From contig SKQJ01000288.1 of the NCBI GenBank assembly GCA_007119075.1, positions 1 to 5,411 of the forward strand: DNA of 5,411 bases. Direction: 5' to 3'. This document shows positions 1 to 5,411 of this stretch, piece after piece. The position numbers and the translations under genes were made by a program. A model generated the notes under the pieces. That model made no database searches. It worked only from the letters and a program-made list of their open reading frames with translations, and was not told the origin of the DNA. Source of the stretch: Bacteroidales bacterium. GTDB taxonomy: Bacteria > Bacteroidota > Bacteroidia > Bacteroidales > PUMT01. Numbering within the stretch: the first letter of the stretch is position 1; each line of letters begins with the position of its first letter.

Positions 1-1
1 C

Positions 2-670
2 ACCGAGTGGATGGCAGAAAATCTGATGGTTACCCATTATAACGACGGCAGGCCCATTGCCGAGCTCCAGGATGAAGATGCATGGATAAAAGCAACTTCA
101 GGGGGCTGGTCGGTCTACCCTCACGACGATATTGACGGAATGGATTCCGAATATGAGGTTATGAATACCTACGGGGCGCTGTATAACTGGTATGCCGTCG
201 AAACCGGCAAGCTCTGTCCCGCCGGATGGAAGGTTCCGGGTGATGATGACTGGAAATACCTGGAAGCATATGCCGACACGAAGTTCGGGAAGGGCGATGA
301 AGAATGGTCCAGGATGGGATGGCGGGGGCATGATGCCGGACAAAGGCTCAGGGCGGATCATGATTTCGGCTTTTCCCTGAAAAGTGATTTGCATCCCGTT
401 CCGGGGACCGATGATTTTGGGTTTTCCCTGAAACGTGATATGCATCCCGTACCCGGGACCGATGATTTTGGCTTCACGGCTCTGGCCGGGGGGTTCAGGA
501 ATTTTCTCGGACCATTCCATAGCCAGGGAATTTACGGATACTGGTGGACTTCGACTCCGGTAGCCGGGGAGGGCGCATGGATGAGGGGCATGGGGTTTAA
601 CAGCACCATAATGCGCGTTGCGCCGTCTGAAGTTCACGGTTTCTCCGTACGCTGCATAAGAGAACAATGA
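2..670 (+). CDS. FISUMP-domain protein, 5'-truncated by window edge
   Basis: This is the C-terminal part of a protein with a FISUMP (Fibrobacter succinogenes major paralogous) domain. The frame is open to the window edge and reads T-E-W before the first ATG at 11. WMAENL is an internal family motif, so the real start lies upstream and that ATG is not the start. Family landmarks, counted from the Met at 11, are WMAENL at 1-5, NTYGALYNWYAV at 52-63, KLCPAGWKVP at 67-76, GFTALAGGFRN at 154-164, YGYWWTST at 175-182 and the closing GFSVRCIRE at 210-218. Two cysteines (69 and 215) sit at usual family positions. Residues 118-151 hold a tandem 17-residue duplication just before the conserved GF-ALAGG motif. 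Members are generally secreted or surface lipoproteins of unknown function; the export signal would lie outside the window. The stop overlaps the idi start by 4 bp. Family assignment is firm; function and full length are unknown. Confidence 0.88.
   Translation, partial: TEWMAENLMVTHYNDGRPIAELQDEDAWIKATSGGWSVYPHDDIDGMDSEYEVMNTYGALYNWYAVETGKLCPAGWKVPGDDDWKYLEAYADTKFGKGDEEWSRMGWRGHDAGQRLRADHDFGFSLKSDLHPVPGTDDFGFSLKRDMHPVPGTDDFGFTALAGGFRNFLGPFHSQGIYGYWWTSTPVAGEGAWMRGMGFNSTIMRVAPSEVHGFSVRCIREQ
362..463 (+). repeat. In-frame tandem duplication, 2 x 51 bp, inside the FISUMP gene
   Basis: Units are 362-412 and 413-463, with the first 12 bases of a third copy (DFGF codons) at 464-475. By my alignment the units match at 45 of 51 bases. 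They encode DFGFSLKSDLHPVPGTD and DFGFSLKRDMHPVPGTD. Of the six differences, four are third-position silent changes and two alter residues (S/R and L/M). The length is a multiple of three, so the reading frame is kept. The duplication sits just ahead of the conserved GF-ALAGG segment, where FISUMP proteins normally have a variable loop. Confidence 0.93.
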
Positions 671-1191
671 TGAAAGAAGAACTGTTGATACTTGTTGATG
701 AGAATGACAATGTAACCGGCTATATGGACAAGGCCGGGGCTCATGTCAAAGGGCTGCTTCACAGGGCCGTCTCGGTTTTTGTATTCAATTCAAAAGGAGA
801 ATGGCTGCTGCAGAGAAGGGCTGATGGAAAATACCATTCCGGTGGATTGTGGACCAATACCTGTTGCAGTCACCCGATGCCCGGCGAATTGGCCGGGGAT
901 GCTGCCATGCGGCGATTGATGGAGGAAATGGGAATGCAATGCGAATTAAACAAATTATTCACTTTTATATACAGGGCAGAGTTCGGGAACGGGCTGACCG
1001 AGCATGAGCTGGATCACGTTTTTGCAGGGATATCGGATGAATTGCCCGTTATCAACCCCGAAGAAGCATCTGAGTATAAATACGTGAATTTCTGTGACCT
1101 GGAAAAGGATGTTGAGATGCACCCGGATAGCTATACAGTCTGGTTCAAAAAAATATTCCGGCAGGTCAGATCAAGTTTCTCGCCGGCCTGA
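667..1191 (+). CDS. idi: Isopentenyl-diphosphate delta-isomerase, type I
   Basis: This is a cytosolic Nudix-fold enzyme that interconverts isopentenyl and dimethylallyl diphosphate, balancing the C5 precursors for quinones, carotenoids and undecaprenyl lipid carrier. The 174-residue length is close to the 182 of E. coli Idi. Active-site features are visible. The metal-ligand histidines are H26, H32 (in LLHRAVSVFVF) and H69. The catalytic cysteine is C67 in TNTCCSHP, with the same numbering as E. coli C67. The acidic pair is E112/E114 in LTEHELDH, and the Nudix-like helix GELAGDAAMRRLMEEMG spans 73-89. A tryptophan near the end (W159) matches the family's substrate-pocket Trp region. ATG at 667 overlaps the upstream stop as ATGA; a second ATG follows at 670 and could also be used. 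Coupling to the FISUMP gene suggests co-transcription, although the two have no evident functional link. A terminator-like hairpin follows 90 bp after the stop. Confidence 0.95.
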   Translation: MMKEELLILVDENDNVTGYMDKAGAHVKGLLHRAVSVFVFNSKGEWLLQRRADGKYHSGGLWTNTCCSHPMPGELAGDAAMRRLMEEMGMQCELNKLFTFIYRAEFGNGLTEHELDHVFAGISDELPVINPEEASEYKYVNFCDLEKDVEMHPDSYTVWFKKIFRQVRSSFSPA

Positions 1192-1206
1192 GATGCCGGG
1201 CCCAGC

Positions 1207-1261
1207 CGGTCGCTGATTCGACCGCCAGCCCGCCAGTATGCCGTCAGCCTGCTGAACAGGC
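1207..1261 (+). other. GC-rich spacer with two short hairpins after idi
   Basis: Two small inverted repeats lie here: CGGTCG/CGACCG (1207-1212 with 1219-1224, 6-nt loop) and GCCTG/CAGGC (1247-1251 with 1257-1261, 5-nt loop). Neither is followed by a T-tract, so they do not look like terminators on their own. They may stabilise the 3' end of the idi transcript, or simply reflect the GC-rich composition. No reading frame of note is present. Confidence 0.35.
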
Positions 1262-1281
1262 CCATTCAAACAGTCCCCGCC

Positions 1282-1316
1282 AACTGCCGTTTTTAGACCG
1301 GCAGTTCCTGTTTTTT
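1282..1316 (+). terminator. Probable intrinsic terminator of the FISUMP-idi unit
   Basis: A perfect 8-bp inverted repeat, AACTGCCG (1282-1289) with CGGCAGTT (1299-1306), encloses a 9-nt loop. Six T residues follow at 1311-1316, after a 4-nt gap (CCTG). The gap is longer than in an ideal intrinsic terminator, so efficiency is uncertain. Its position, between idi and an AT-rich promoter-like leader, fits the end of the upstream transcription unit. Confidence 0.6.
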
Positions 1317-1336
1317 AAAAAATTATCAACATAATC

Positions 1337-1366
1337 TTGGAATATATGTTAATGTGCATATATTTA
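1337..1366 (+). promoter_or_regulatory. Candidate Bacteroidota-type promoter for the ligase-transporter unit
   Basis: TATATTTA at 1359-1366 matches the Bacteroidota -7 consensus TAnnTTTG in all but the last base. TTG at 1337-1339 lies 19 nt upstream, in the expected place for the -33 TTG element. The segment is part of an AT-rich block (about 1311-1430) directly after a terminator. It would give an untranslated leader of roughly 90 nt before the ATG at 1463. AT-rich DNA produces such matches by chance, so this is only a candidate. Confidence 0.38.
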
Positions 1367-1462
1367 TAACCCGAAAATCAGGCGAATTTAATTTGCTGAG
1401 GTTATAACTTTTTGAATTTTAGTTTTTAATGAGGCCCGTCAAAGGCTTCCGGATTTTTTAAA

Positions 1463-3400
1463 ATGTTTATGGAATATCGAATTAATGCAGAAAACCTCGC
1501 CCTCCTGTACCGCGACGCTTCAGAGAGGTTCGATGCCCTGCCGGCATTTGCCATACGCAAGAGCCCTCTTGACTGGAAACCTGTTTCCTACCAGGAGCTC
1601 TACCAGCAAGGCCTTGATCTTGCCACCGGTCTGATCGAGCTCGGTGTCCGGGCACGCGATCATATCGGGTTGTTCGGCGATAACCGTTTTGAATGGATAC
1701 TGTCCGATTACGGCGTGCAGCTTTGCGGGGCCGCCGATGTTCCCAGGGGCAGGGATGTTACCGATGAAGAGCTTTTGTATATAATTGACCATGCAAACAT
1801 ACAGGTTGCCTTTGTCGAGACCCCGGCACTGCAGGACCGGATACTCCGGCTCAGGGATCAGCTGCCCGGACTGCGGGAAATTATCCTGCTTGATCCGGAT
1901 GCCCTTCCCCGGAAGGGAGTAAAAAAACTGCAGGATGTTCTTCATCACGGGGCAAGGCTGAGGGTGGAAGGAGACAGGCGTGTGGAGGAGCGTATTGCAG
2001 GGGTCAGGCCGGACGATCTCTTTACCCTTATCTATACGTCCGGGACCACGGGGAAACCCAAGGGGGTAATGCTTACCCATGCCAACATGATCTCACAGAT
2101 AAAAAATATCCCAGGCATTCATAACTGCAACGACCGCGTCCTGTCCGTCCTCCCGATATGGCATATCTTTGAACGTGTAATAGAAATGTACACAGTTAGT
2201 TTTGGGGGATGCACCTATTATTCAAGCATACAGACGCTGGGCGAAGATATGCAGAATGTCGAGCCCACGTTTATGGCATCCGCACCGCGGTTATGGGAAA
2301 AGCTTCATGAGAAAATCCTGAGGCAGGTAAAGGCATCGCACCCGGTGCGCCAGGTATTGTTTCACATTGCCTATTTCCTTTCACGGCAATACAGGGATTC
2401 TGAATATTTTCTCACAGGCAAATTTCTTAAGCTCAGACCCGTGCCCCTCTGGAAACGGATTGTTCTTACCCCGTTCCATGTTGCGCGCTGGCTTATCGTG
2501 CTCCCGTGGTACGGATTTTTTAACGCAGCGGTGCTGGAACGCCTTAGGATAGGGGTGGGAGGTTCGCTGAAGGCAACCATTTCGGGTGGCGGAGCGTTGC
2601 CGATCCACATCGACAGGTTTTTCAACTACGTGGGCATACCGGTCCTCGAAGGCTACGGAATGACCGAAACCTCACCCGTGATATCGGTCCGCTCGATGGA
2701 CAACCTTGTTGTCGGCACGGTTGGCCCGCCCATTCCGGAAACGGAGATCCGCATAGCTGATCCTGAAACATCGGAGATCCTTTATCCAAATGACAAACTG
2801 CCCGATCAGGGCCGTGCCGTGAGGGGTGAAGTCTGGTTACGGGGCCCGCAGGTAATGAAAGGATATTACAGGGATGCGGAACTGACAGGCAAAACGATCC
2901 GTGACGGCTGGCTACGCACCGGCGACCTTGGCGTAATGACCCATAATGACTGCCTGAAAATACTGGGCAGGTGCAAGGCAACCATCGTGCTTTCAAGCGG
3001 TGAGAACATTGAGCCCGAACCAATAGAGATGCGGCTGCAGCAGAGCCGGTTCATCGATCATTGCATGCTGGTGGGGCAGGACAGGAAATTTCTCGGCGCC
3101 CTGATCATTCCGTCCCTGGCTGAGTTCCGAAATGAAGGGATCGATGCCGAATCGGTCGAGGACCTCACCCGGATTTCCGAGGCACACAGGATAGTCCGGT
3201 CGGAAATACACCGGATGATCTCAGTATCGAACGGATTCAAGCGCTATGAGCAGATAAGGGATTTCCGGCTGCTGCCCGACACTTTCCAGGTAGGCCGTGA
3301 GCTGACGAATCTTTACAAGATCAAGCGCCATGAGGTGGAATCCAAATTCAATCATGTTATAGGCGACCTGTTTTCATCAGAAAAATCAAGAAAATTTTAA
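1463..3400 (+). CDS. AMP-forming long-chain acyl-CoA synthetase
   Basis: This ANL-superfamily adenylate-forming ligase activates a carboxylic acid, probably a long-chain fatty acid, to acyl-AMP and then acyl-CoA at the inner face of the membrane. The 645-residue length is normal for bacterial long-chain ligases. The core motifs are present in order: the phosphate-binding loop YTSGTTGKPKGVMLTH at 191-206, LPIWHIFER at 230-238, SAPRLWEKLHEKI at 273-285, GGGALP at 375-380, GYGMTETSP at 397-405, GEVWLRGPQVMKGYY at 455-469, TGDLG at 486-490, the hinge LGRCKATIVLSSGENIEPEP at 501-520, and the C-terminal lysine region LYKIKR at 617-622. A long linker rich in hydrophobic and basic residues (about 295-365) precedes GGGALP, as in the long-chain subgroup. 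No catalytic motif is missing. ATG at 1463 is the likely start; an in-frame ATG two codons later (1469) is equally possible, as no Shine-Dalgarno sequence decides it. The exact acid substrate cannot be read from sequence. Confidence 0.93.
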   Translation: MFMEYRINAENLALLYRDASERFDALPAFAIRKSPLDWKPVSYQELYQQGLDLATGLIELGVRARDHIGLFGDNRFEWILSDYGVQLCGAADVPRGRDVTDEELLYIIDHANIQVAFVETPALQDRILRLRDQLPGLREIILLDPDALPRKGVKKLQDVLHHGARLRVEGDRRVEERIAGVRPDDLFTLIYTSGTTGKPKGVMLTHANMISQIKNIPGIHNCNDRVLSVLPIWHIFERVIEMYTVSFGGCTYYSSIQTLGEDMQNVEPTFMASAPRLWEKLHEKILRQVKASHPVRQVLFHIAYFLSRQYRDSEYFLTGKFLKLRPVPLWKRIVLTPFHVARWLIVLPWYGFFNAAVLERLRIGVGGSLKATISGGGALPIHIDRFFNYVGIPVLEGYGMTETSPVISVRSMDNLVVGTVGPPIPETEIRIADPETSEILYPNDKLPDQGRAVRGEVWLRGPQVMKGYYRDAELTGKTIRDGWLRTGDLGVMTHNDCLKILGRCKATIVLSSGENIEPEPIEMRLQQSRFIDHCMLVGQDRKFLGALIIPSLAEFRNEGIDAESVEDLTRISEAHRIVRSEIHRMISVSNGFKRYEQIRDFRLLPDTFQVGRELTNLYKIKRHEVESKFNHVIGDLFSSEKSRKF

Positions 3401-3403
3401 GCC

Positions 3404-4459
3404 ATGGAATTCGATACCCAGCTTCTGTATGCCCATGATCAGATACTGCTTGCCCTCATGATTTTCGTGATCATGCTGGGAATGGGCGCCAGTCTGACGA
3501 CAGACGATTTCAAAGCAGTTGGAAGAAGGCCGCGGGGCGTGCTTATAGGATTTTTGTCCCAGTTCGGGCTGATGCCCTTTATAGCGTTTTCCCTGGCCAC
3601 CCTGCTGGGATTTCCCCCGGCATTTGCAATTGCGCTGATCCTTATCGGCTGTCTTCCAGGCGGAACTACATCCAATATGTTTACTTATTTCTCCCGCGGT
3701 TCGGTAGCGCTGAGCATATCCATGACAACGGCCTCCACACTTCTGGCACTGCTGATGATGCCTGTGCTTCTTAAGCTTTATGCTGCAGGTTTCACCGGCC
3801 AGATATCCGCAGAAATGCGTGCGGCAGGTGCCGAGACCGATTTCGTCATCCCAACCGGCAACATCATAAACTCGCTGATCCTGGTCCTGGTGCCCGTGGC
3901 CATGGGAATGATCCTCAGGAAAAAATCGCCGGGATGGGCCAAAACGGCCGAGGATACCGCAGGCTTTGTTGCCATTATCGTGATCCTTTACCTTTTGCTG
4001 ACGGCTTTTATAAGGCATGGCGACCTGTTTCTGAGGACTCCCGGGGTGGTTTATATCGGCGCCCTGGGCATAGGGCTGACGGGATTTTTATTCGGGTACT
4101 GGTTCTCAAGGCTGCTGGGCGTATTCCCGCTTTTTCAGCGGGCCATTTCCCTTGAAACAGGCATCCAGAACGGCCCCCTGGCTTTTGCAGTTATTTTGCT
4201 CAGTTTCCAGGAACCCGTCCAGAGCCAGATGCTCTGGCTGGCCATACTTTATTCTACCTTTATAGTGCTTACTTCTTCGGTAGTTACGCTCTATTACAGG
4301 AAAAAGGGCAAATTCGACTGGGATGTGTACCGCAACACCGTTATTCACAACCGCCTTTTCGGTCCCGAATACGTGACCCATTATCCTGATGGCTTTCTGC
4401 CGCCCCGGCTGGTCAAAGATCCAAGCCAGGGAAACTCGCCGAGCCAGAAGAGGAACTGA
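3404..4459 (+). CDS. Bile acid:sodium symporter (BASS/SBF) family transporter
   Basis: This inner-membrane protein of 351 residues has about nine to ten hydrophobic helices between residues 12 and 297. Family signatures are MLGMGASLTTDDF at 24-36, GCLPGGTTSNMFTYFSRG at 82-99 (the broken crossing helix) and ISLETGIQN at 248-256. By my alignment the sodium-site residues known from the Neisseria ASBT structure are all retained: Q53, S90, N91, S104 and T108, plus E251 and Q255 in the second broken helix. A working Na+-coupled carrier is therefore expected. The family moves organic anions such as bile acids, pantoate or 2-oxo acids, and the substrate here is not determinable. A loop at about 128-152 is rich in Ala/Gly and charged residues. 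A polar C-terminal tail of about 54 residues (298-351) follows the last helix. The start lies 3 bp after the ligase stop, so the two are almost certainly co-transcribed. Confidence 0.92.
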   Translation: MEFDTQLLYAHDQILLALMIFVIMLGMGASLTTDDFKAVGRRPRGVLIGFLSQFGLMPFIAFSLATLLGFPPAFAIALILIGCLPGGTTSNMFTYFSRGSVALSISMTTASTLLALLMMPVLLKLYAAGFTGQISAEMRAAGAETDFVIPTGNIINSLILVLVPVAMGMILRKKSPGWAKTAEDTAGFVAIIVILYLLLTAFIRHGDLFLRTPGVVYIGALGIGLTGFLFGYWFSRLLGVFPLFQRAISLETGIQNGPLAFAVILLSFQEPVQSQMLWLAILYSTFIVLTSSVVTLYYRKKGKFDWDVYRNTVIHNRLFGPEYVTHYPDGFLPPRLVKDPSQGNSPSQKRN

Positions 4460-4498
4460 CCGGGATCGTCCTTCATTCCCTGCAAGAATCTGAACGCG

Positions 4499-4558
4499 GC
4501 CGGTTTAGCCTTGTAACCGGCAACCGAAAACCGCCGGTTTACAGGTAATTGTTTTTTT
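4499..4558 (+). promoter_or_regulatory. Three-arm alternative hairpin with T-tract after the transporter gene
   Basis: Arm 1, GCCGGTTTA (4499-4507), and arm 3, GCCGGTTTAC (4533-4542), are direct repeats. Both are complementary to arm 2, GTAACCGGC (4513-4521), over at least 7 bp (GCCGGTT/AACCGGC). Arm 2 can pair with arm 1 or arm 3 but not both. Seven T residues follow at 4552-4558, nine bases after arm 3. The simplest reading is a terminator for the ligase-transporter unit made by the arm 2:arm 3 hairpin. The T-tract is further away than usual, so this is uncertain. The geometry also resembles an attenuator ahead of the next gene. Confidence 0.42.
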
Positions 4559-4559
4559 A

Positions 4560-4567
4560 TATATTTA
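4560..4567 (+). promoter_or_regulatory. Weak candidate -7 element for the small exported protein gene
   Basis: TATATTTA is identical to the candidate -7 element ahead of the acyl-CoA synthetase and differs from TAnnTTTG only at the last base. It lies 32 bp upstream of the ATG at 4600. No TTG is found at the expected -33 spacing (the bases there are TTT), so support is weak. The gene could instead be read through from the transporter. Confidence 0.22.
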
Positions 4568-4599
4568 CGGTCCGTGTTCCTAATCTAAATCAACAGGTC

Positions 4600-5058
4600 A
4601 TGAAGAAGATATTTTTAATGTTTATTTTACCTGCAACCATTTTATTTTCCTTTTGCGCCAATCCTGAGCAGGCAGCCGGCGGGGCCGGTTCCGAGGCTGA
4701 GACAATCAGGGAGGTCATGGATTATTCTTATGTTGACGGCATACAAAATCTCCTTGGGGAAGAAGCAATCCGCCCCGGGTTCTGGGAGGGTTTTGAAATG
4801 CTGATGCTTGTAGACGGCCGCATCCAAAAATTGCCGCTTGATCAGTGGATCGCGAGGGTTGAAGATCAAAAGGCACAAAATCTCCAGCACGAGCATTCTG
4901 TCCGTGCAAATTACCTTGATATCCATGTGACCGGCACTGCGGCCTCCGTTGCTCTTGAGCTCTGGCGGGGGGACGAACAATTATTCACCGACTACTTCCA
5001 GCTTTACAAATTTGATGACGGGTGGAAAATAGTGAGCAAGATTTTCCATCGACATTAG
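4600..5058 (+). CDS. Exported NTF2-like 'putative lumazine-binding' family protein, probable lipoprotein
   Basis: This 152-residue protein starts with a classic export signal: MKK, then a hydrophobic stretch to residue 18, then Cys19 (LFSFC) followed by the polar stretch ANPEQAAGGAGSE. The lipobox is degenerate, with Phe instead of Gly/Ala/Ser just before the cysteine, so lipidation is likely but not certain. The mature part (about 34-152) has the layout of the NTF2-like Lumazine_bd_2 group. It opens with a helix, IREVMDYSYVDGI. FWEGFEMLMLVDGRIQKLPLDQW then matches the group's substrate-pocket strand and the 'PLDEW' segment. It closes with strands containing HVTGTAASVALEL, TDYFQLYKFDDGWKIVSKIFH. 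Despite the family name, members have no proven lumazine binding; function here is unknown. The reading frame extends upstream to a TTG at 4549, but ATG 4600 is preferred because it places the signal peptide at the N-terminus. It is 140 bp from the transporter gene. Confidence 0.8.
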   Translation: MKKIFLMFILPATILFSFCANPEQAAGGAGSEAETIREVMDYSYVDGIQNLLGEEAIRPGFWEGFEMLMLVDGRIQKLPLDQWIARVEDQKAQNLQHEHSVRANYLDIHVTGTAASVALELWRGDEQLFTDYFQLYKFDDGWKIVSKIFHRH

Positions 5059-5159
5059 CAATCACTCTGATTCTGCGCCGCCTTTATTTTGCGGCATTGA
5101 TTACTAACGGTGATCCTCAAAGTTCACTGCCGGGCAGATAATAAGTGCGGCAAGGAACC
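5059..5159. other. Convergent intergenic spacer with a weak hairpin
   Basis: This roughly 100-bp gap separates two genes whose 3' ends face each other. A 5-bp inverted repeat, GCCGC (5077-5081) with GCGGC (5091-5095), has a 9-nt T-rich loop. No T-tract follows on either strand, so it is a poor terminator candidate. I see no gene here. Confidence 0.35.
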
Positions 5160-5411
5160 TTACTTTCCGATGCAGAAGTTTTTGAAAATGTTGCCCAGGA
5201 TCTCGTCGGTGGTTATCTCTCCGGTTATTTCCCCAAGGTAATGGAGAACATCCCTTATATCCATGGCAAGAAGATCGCCGGGAAGATGGTTGTCAAGGCC
5301 TCCCGAGGCCCGGAGCAAGGCTTCCCGGGCCTGTTTGAGCGCATGGTAATGGCGGGCATTTGTCACTATGACGCCGTCGCCTGCCGGCTTTGATTCCTGT
5401 ATTATGCCAAC
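5160..5411 (-). CDS. mnmE: tRNA uridine-5-carboxymethylaminomethyl modification GTPase MnmE, C-terminal end
   Basis: The last 83 codons of MnmE (TrmE) are read from the minus strand, and the frame stays open to the window edge at 5411, so the gene is partial. MnmE is a K+-dependent GTPase that, with MnmG, installs the cmnm5 modification on wobble uridine 34 of certain tRNAs. Recognition rests on the C-terminal helical domain: VTNARHYHALKQAREAL, then LPGDLLAMDIRDVLHYLGEITGEI, TTDEILGNIFKNFC and the invariant terminal FCIGK directly before the TAA stop (5160-5162 on the plus strand). The cysteine of FCIGK is the conserved functional residue of the family. The G domain and folate-binding N-terminal domain lie outside the window. 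The gene converges on the NTF2-like gene, about 100 bp away. Confidence 0.96.
   Translation of the reverse strand, partial: VGIIQESKPAGDGVIVTNARHYHALKQAREALLRASGGLDNHLPGDLLAMDIRDVLHYLGEITGEITTDEILGNIFKNFCIGK

Noticed and set aside
98..667. Long minus-strand open frame (189 codons) opposite the FISUMP gene
   Set aside because: It runs antisense to a clearly recognisable family domain, its product is rich in Pro/Arg/His with no recognisable motif, and it even mirrors the tandem repeat. It is a shadow of the real gene.
3386..4018. Long minus-strand open frame (210 codons) opposite the BASS transporter gene
   Set aside because: The product is low-complexity (rich in Lys, Gly, His, Gln, Cys), as expected from the complement of hydrophobic codons, and the plus-strand gene is unambiguous.
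4549..4599. Upstream TTG start giving a 17-residue N-terminal extension of the NTF2-like protein
   Set aside because: The extension would push the signal peptide inward and overlaps the T-tract and promoter-like region. The ATG at 4600, followed by KK and a hydrophobic core, is a far better start.
5122..5155. CTGCC/GGCAG and GTGCGGCA-type inverted repeats as a terminator for mnmE
   Set aside because: The stem is very short with almost no loop, and there is no T-tract on the minus strand.
5145..5393. Plus-strand open frame of 82 codons near the right edge
   Set aside because: It overlaps the MnmE C-terminal coding region on the opposite strand, whose FCIGK ending is diagnostic. The plus-strand product has no recognisable features.
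1..5411. CRISPR array, insertion sequence, tRNA/rRNA gene or phage module
   Set aside because: No regularly spaced repeats, terminal inverted repeats, transposase motifs or RNA-gene signatures were seen on either strand.

Overview
This window is ordinary chromosomal sequence that most likely comes from a Bacteroidota bacterium of moderate GC content. Three things point there. The first gene encodes a FISUMP-type (Fibrobacter succinogenes major paralogous) domain protein, a family common in Bacteroidota and Fibrobacterota. Gene starts lack clear Shine-Dalgarno sequences. Upstream AT-rich regions carry TAnnTTTG-like elements instead of classical -10/-35 boxes. The assignment is an inference from style, because no rRNA or other marker is present.

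Layout, left to right. (1) 2-670 (+): 3' part of a FISUMP-domain protein with an in-frame 51-bp tandem duplication. (2) 667-1191 (+): type I isopentenyl-diphosphate isomerase (idi), whose start overlaps the previous stop as ATGA. (3) 1192-1462: a GC-rich stretch with small hairpins, a terminator-like hairpin, then an AT-rich promoter-like leader. (4) 1463-3400 (+): AMP-forming long-chain acyl-CoA synthetase. (5) 3404-4459 (+): bile acid:sodium symporter (BASS/SBF) family transporter, 3 bp after the ligase. (6) 4460-4599: a spacer with three mutually complementary arms and a T-tract. (7) 4600-5058 (+): a small exported, probably lipid-anchored, protein with an NTF2-like 'putative lumazine-binding' fold. 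(8) 5160-5411 (-): the C-terminal end of the tRNA-modification GTPase MnmE, convergent with the rest and cut by the window edge.

The ligase and the BASS transporter are very likely one transcription unit and could form an uptake-plus-activation pair for a carboxylic acid. That functional link is inferred from spacing only. idi (isoprenoid precursor balance) and mnmE (wobble uridine modification) are housekeeping genes. I see no mobile element, CRISPR array, RNA gene or clear novel multi-gene system. The points most worth a second look are the FISUMP internal duplication, the ligase-transporter pair, and the three-arm RNA structure ahead of the small exported protein.
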